From positions 61,094,532-61,158,531 of the forward strand of contig NC_064843.1 of NCBI RefSeq assembly GCF_024166365.1: a DNA stretch of 64,000 bases, in the 5' to 3' direction. The notes below the pieces were generated by a model, which saw only the letters and a program-made list of their open reading frames with translations, made no database searches and had not been told where the DNA came from. The position numbers and the translations under genes are program-made. Below are positions 63,501 to 64,000 of this stretch, in pieces; position 1 is the first letter of the stretch; each line of letters begins with the position of its first letter. Source of the stretch: Elephas maximus indicus (taxonomy: Eukaryota > Chordata > Mammalia > Proboscidea > Elephantidae).

Positions 63501-64000
63501 CATAAACAGAATACAAAACATTACCAAAAATGATGAAGAGAAACCCGATAACTGGGAGCTCCTAAAAATCAAACATCTATGCTCATCTAAAGACTTCACC
63601 AAAAGAGTAAAAAGACCACCTACAGACTGGGAAAGAATTTTCAGCTATGACATCTCCGACCAGCACCTGATCTCTAAAATCTACATGATTCTGTCAAAAC
63701 TCAACCACAAAAAGACAAACAACCCAATCAAAAAGTGGGCAAAGGATATGAACACACATTTCACTAAAGAAGATATTCAGGCAGCCAACAGATACATGAG
63801 AAAATGCTCCCGATCATTAGCCATTAGAGAAATGTAAATTAAAACTACAATGAGATTCCATCTCACACCAGCGAGGCTGGCATTAATCCAAAAAACACAA
63901 AATAATAAATGTTGGAGAGGCTGCGGAGAGATTGGAACTCTTATACACTGCTGGTGGGAATGTAAAATGGTACAACCACTTTGGAAATCTATCTGGCGTT
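60532..64000 (+). pseudogene. L1 ORF2 (endonuclease and reverse transcriptase), broken, partial
   Basis: The endonuclease starts MTALKTYLSIITLNVNGLNA and includes CCLQETHL and IIVGDFNTPLS. The RT includes [56 protein letters not shown] and the catalytic FADD at about 62627. The C-terminal Cys-rich part ([20 protein letters not shown]) begins near 63912. Breaks lie near 60750, 61950 and 63482, and a further stop near 63836. The 3' end is outside the window. Confidence 0.92.

Larger units (their letters stand above)
58024..64000 (+). mobile_element. L1 LINE with complete 5' end, running off the window
   Basis: It begins GGGGGCGGAACCAAGATGGC, the canonical L1 5' start with a YY1-type site at 58035-58045. 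A tandem-repeat 5' UTR follows, then ORF1 from 59066 and ORF2 from 60532. The end lies beyond 64000. Both frames are interrupted a few times, so this copy is dead, but it is the best-preserved mobile element here. It inserted in an RTE fragment. The 3' target copy is outside the window. Confidence 0.93.

Noticed and set aside
1-64000. CRISPR arrays, operons, rRNA genes or other bacterial systems
   Set aside because: The window is vertebrate: spliced genes, SINE/LINE content, CpG islands. No evenly spaced short repeats with unique spacers were seen.

Overview
The window is mammalian nuclear DNA, almost certainly from an elephant or a close afrotherian relative. It carries many copies of a tRNA-type SINE whose 3' tail (GTCGCTATGAGTC..., then AACAACAAC) matches the tail of an RTE-type LINE in the same window. 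That SINE/LINE pair is typical of Afrotheria (AfroSINE and RTE1). Gene order matches human 20p11.23.

Two host genes converge tail to tail. NAA20 (plus strand, six coding exons, 5232-17672) encodes the 178-residue catalytic subunit of the NatB N-terminal acetyltransferase. It starts in a CpG island at about 5.0-5.6 kb. CRNKL1 (minus strand, fourteen coding exons, 37236 down to 20776) encodes a 687-residue HAT-repeat scaffold of the spliceosome (crooked neck/Clf1 family). It starts in a second GC-rich promoter at about 37.2-37.75 kb. All coding exons of both genes are open and join in frame.

The best signal in the host genes is splicing. NAA20 intron 2 has perfect U12-type (minor spliceosome) signals with GT-AG ends. 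CRNKL1 intron 5 is a U12-type AT-AC intron. A core component of the splicing machinery therefore appears to need the minor spliceosome for its own mRNA. NAA20 intron 5 is 87 nt, a multiple of three, and has no in-frame stop.

Upstream of CRNKL1 (37.7-64 kb) I recognise no host exon. CFAP61 is the expected opposite-strand neighbour, but no exon of it was found. The region holds nested retroelements: antisense L1 3' ends (39.4-42.3 kb) with an inverted segment, a SINE with a tRNA-Gly head (43.2-43.6 kb), an antisense L1 5' UTR interrupted by an LTR-like element (47.0-49.2 kb), old L1 and MaLR LTR fossils (49.3-51.5 kb), a processed MRPS10 retrocopy with perfect 16-bp target-site duplications (51.6-54.3 kb), more L1 and SINE insertions (54.3-56.3 kb), an L2 (57.1-57.8 kb), and an L1 with a complete 5' end that runs off the window (58.0-64.0 kb).

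The left 2.7 kb is an RTE1 element complete at both ends but lacking its reverse-transcriptase core. Two minisatellites grew out of mobile elements: a 27-28 bp GC-rich array inside a SINE in NAA20 intron 4, and a roughly 1-kb array of 39/47-bp units inside CRNKL1 intron 6. Coordinates of old repeats are approximate. Family names come from memory of consensus sequences, not from a database search.
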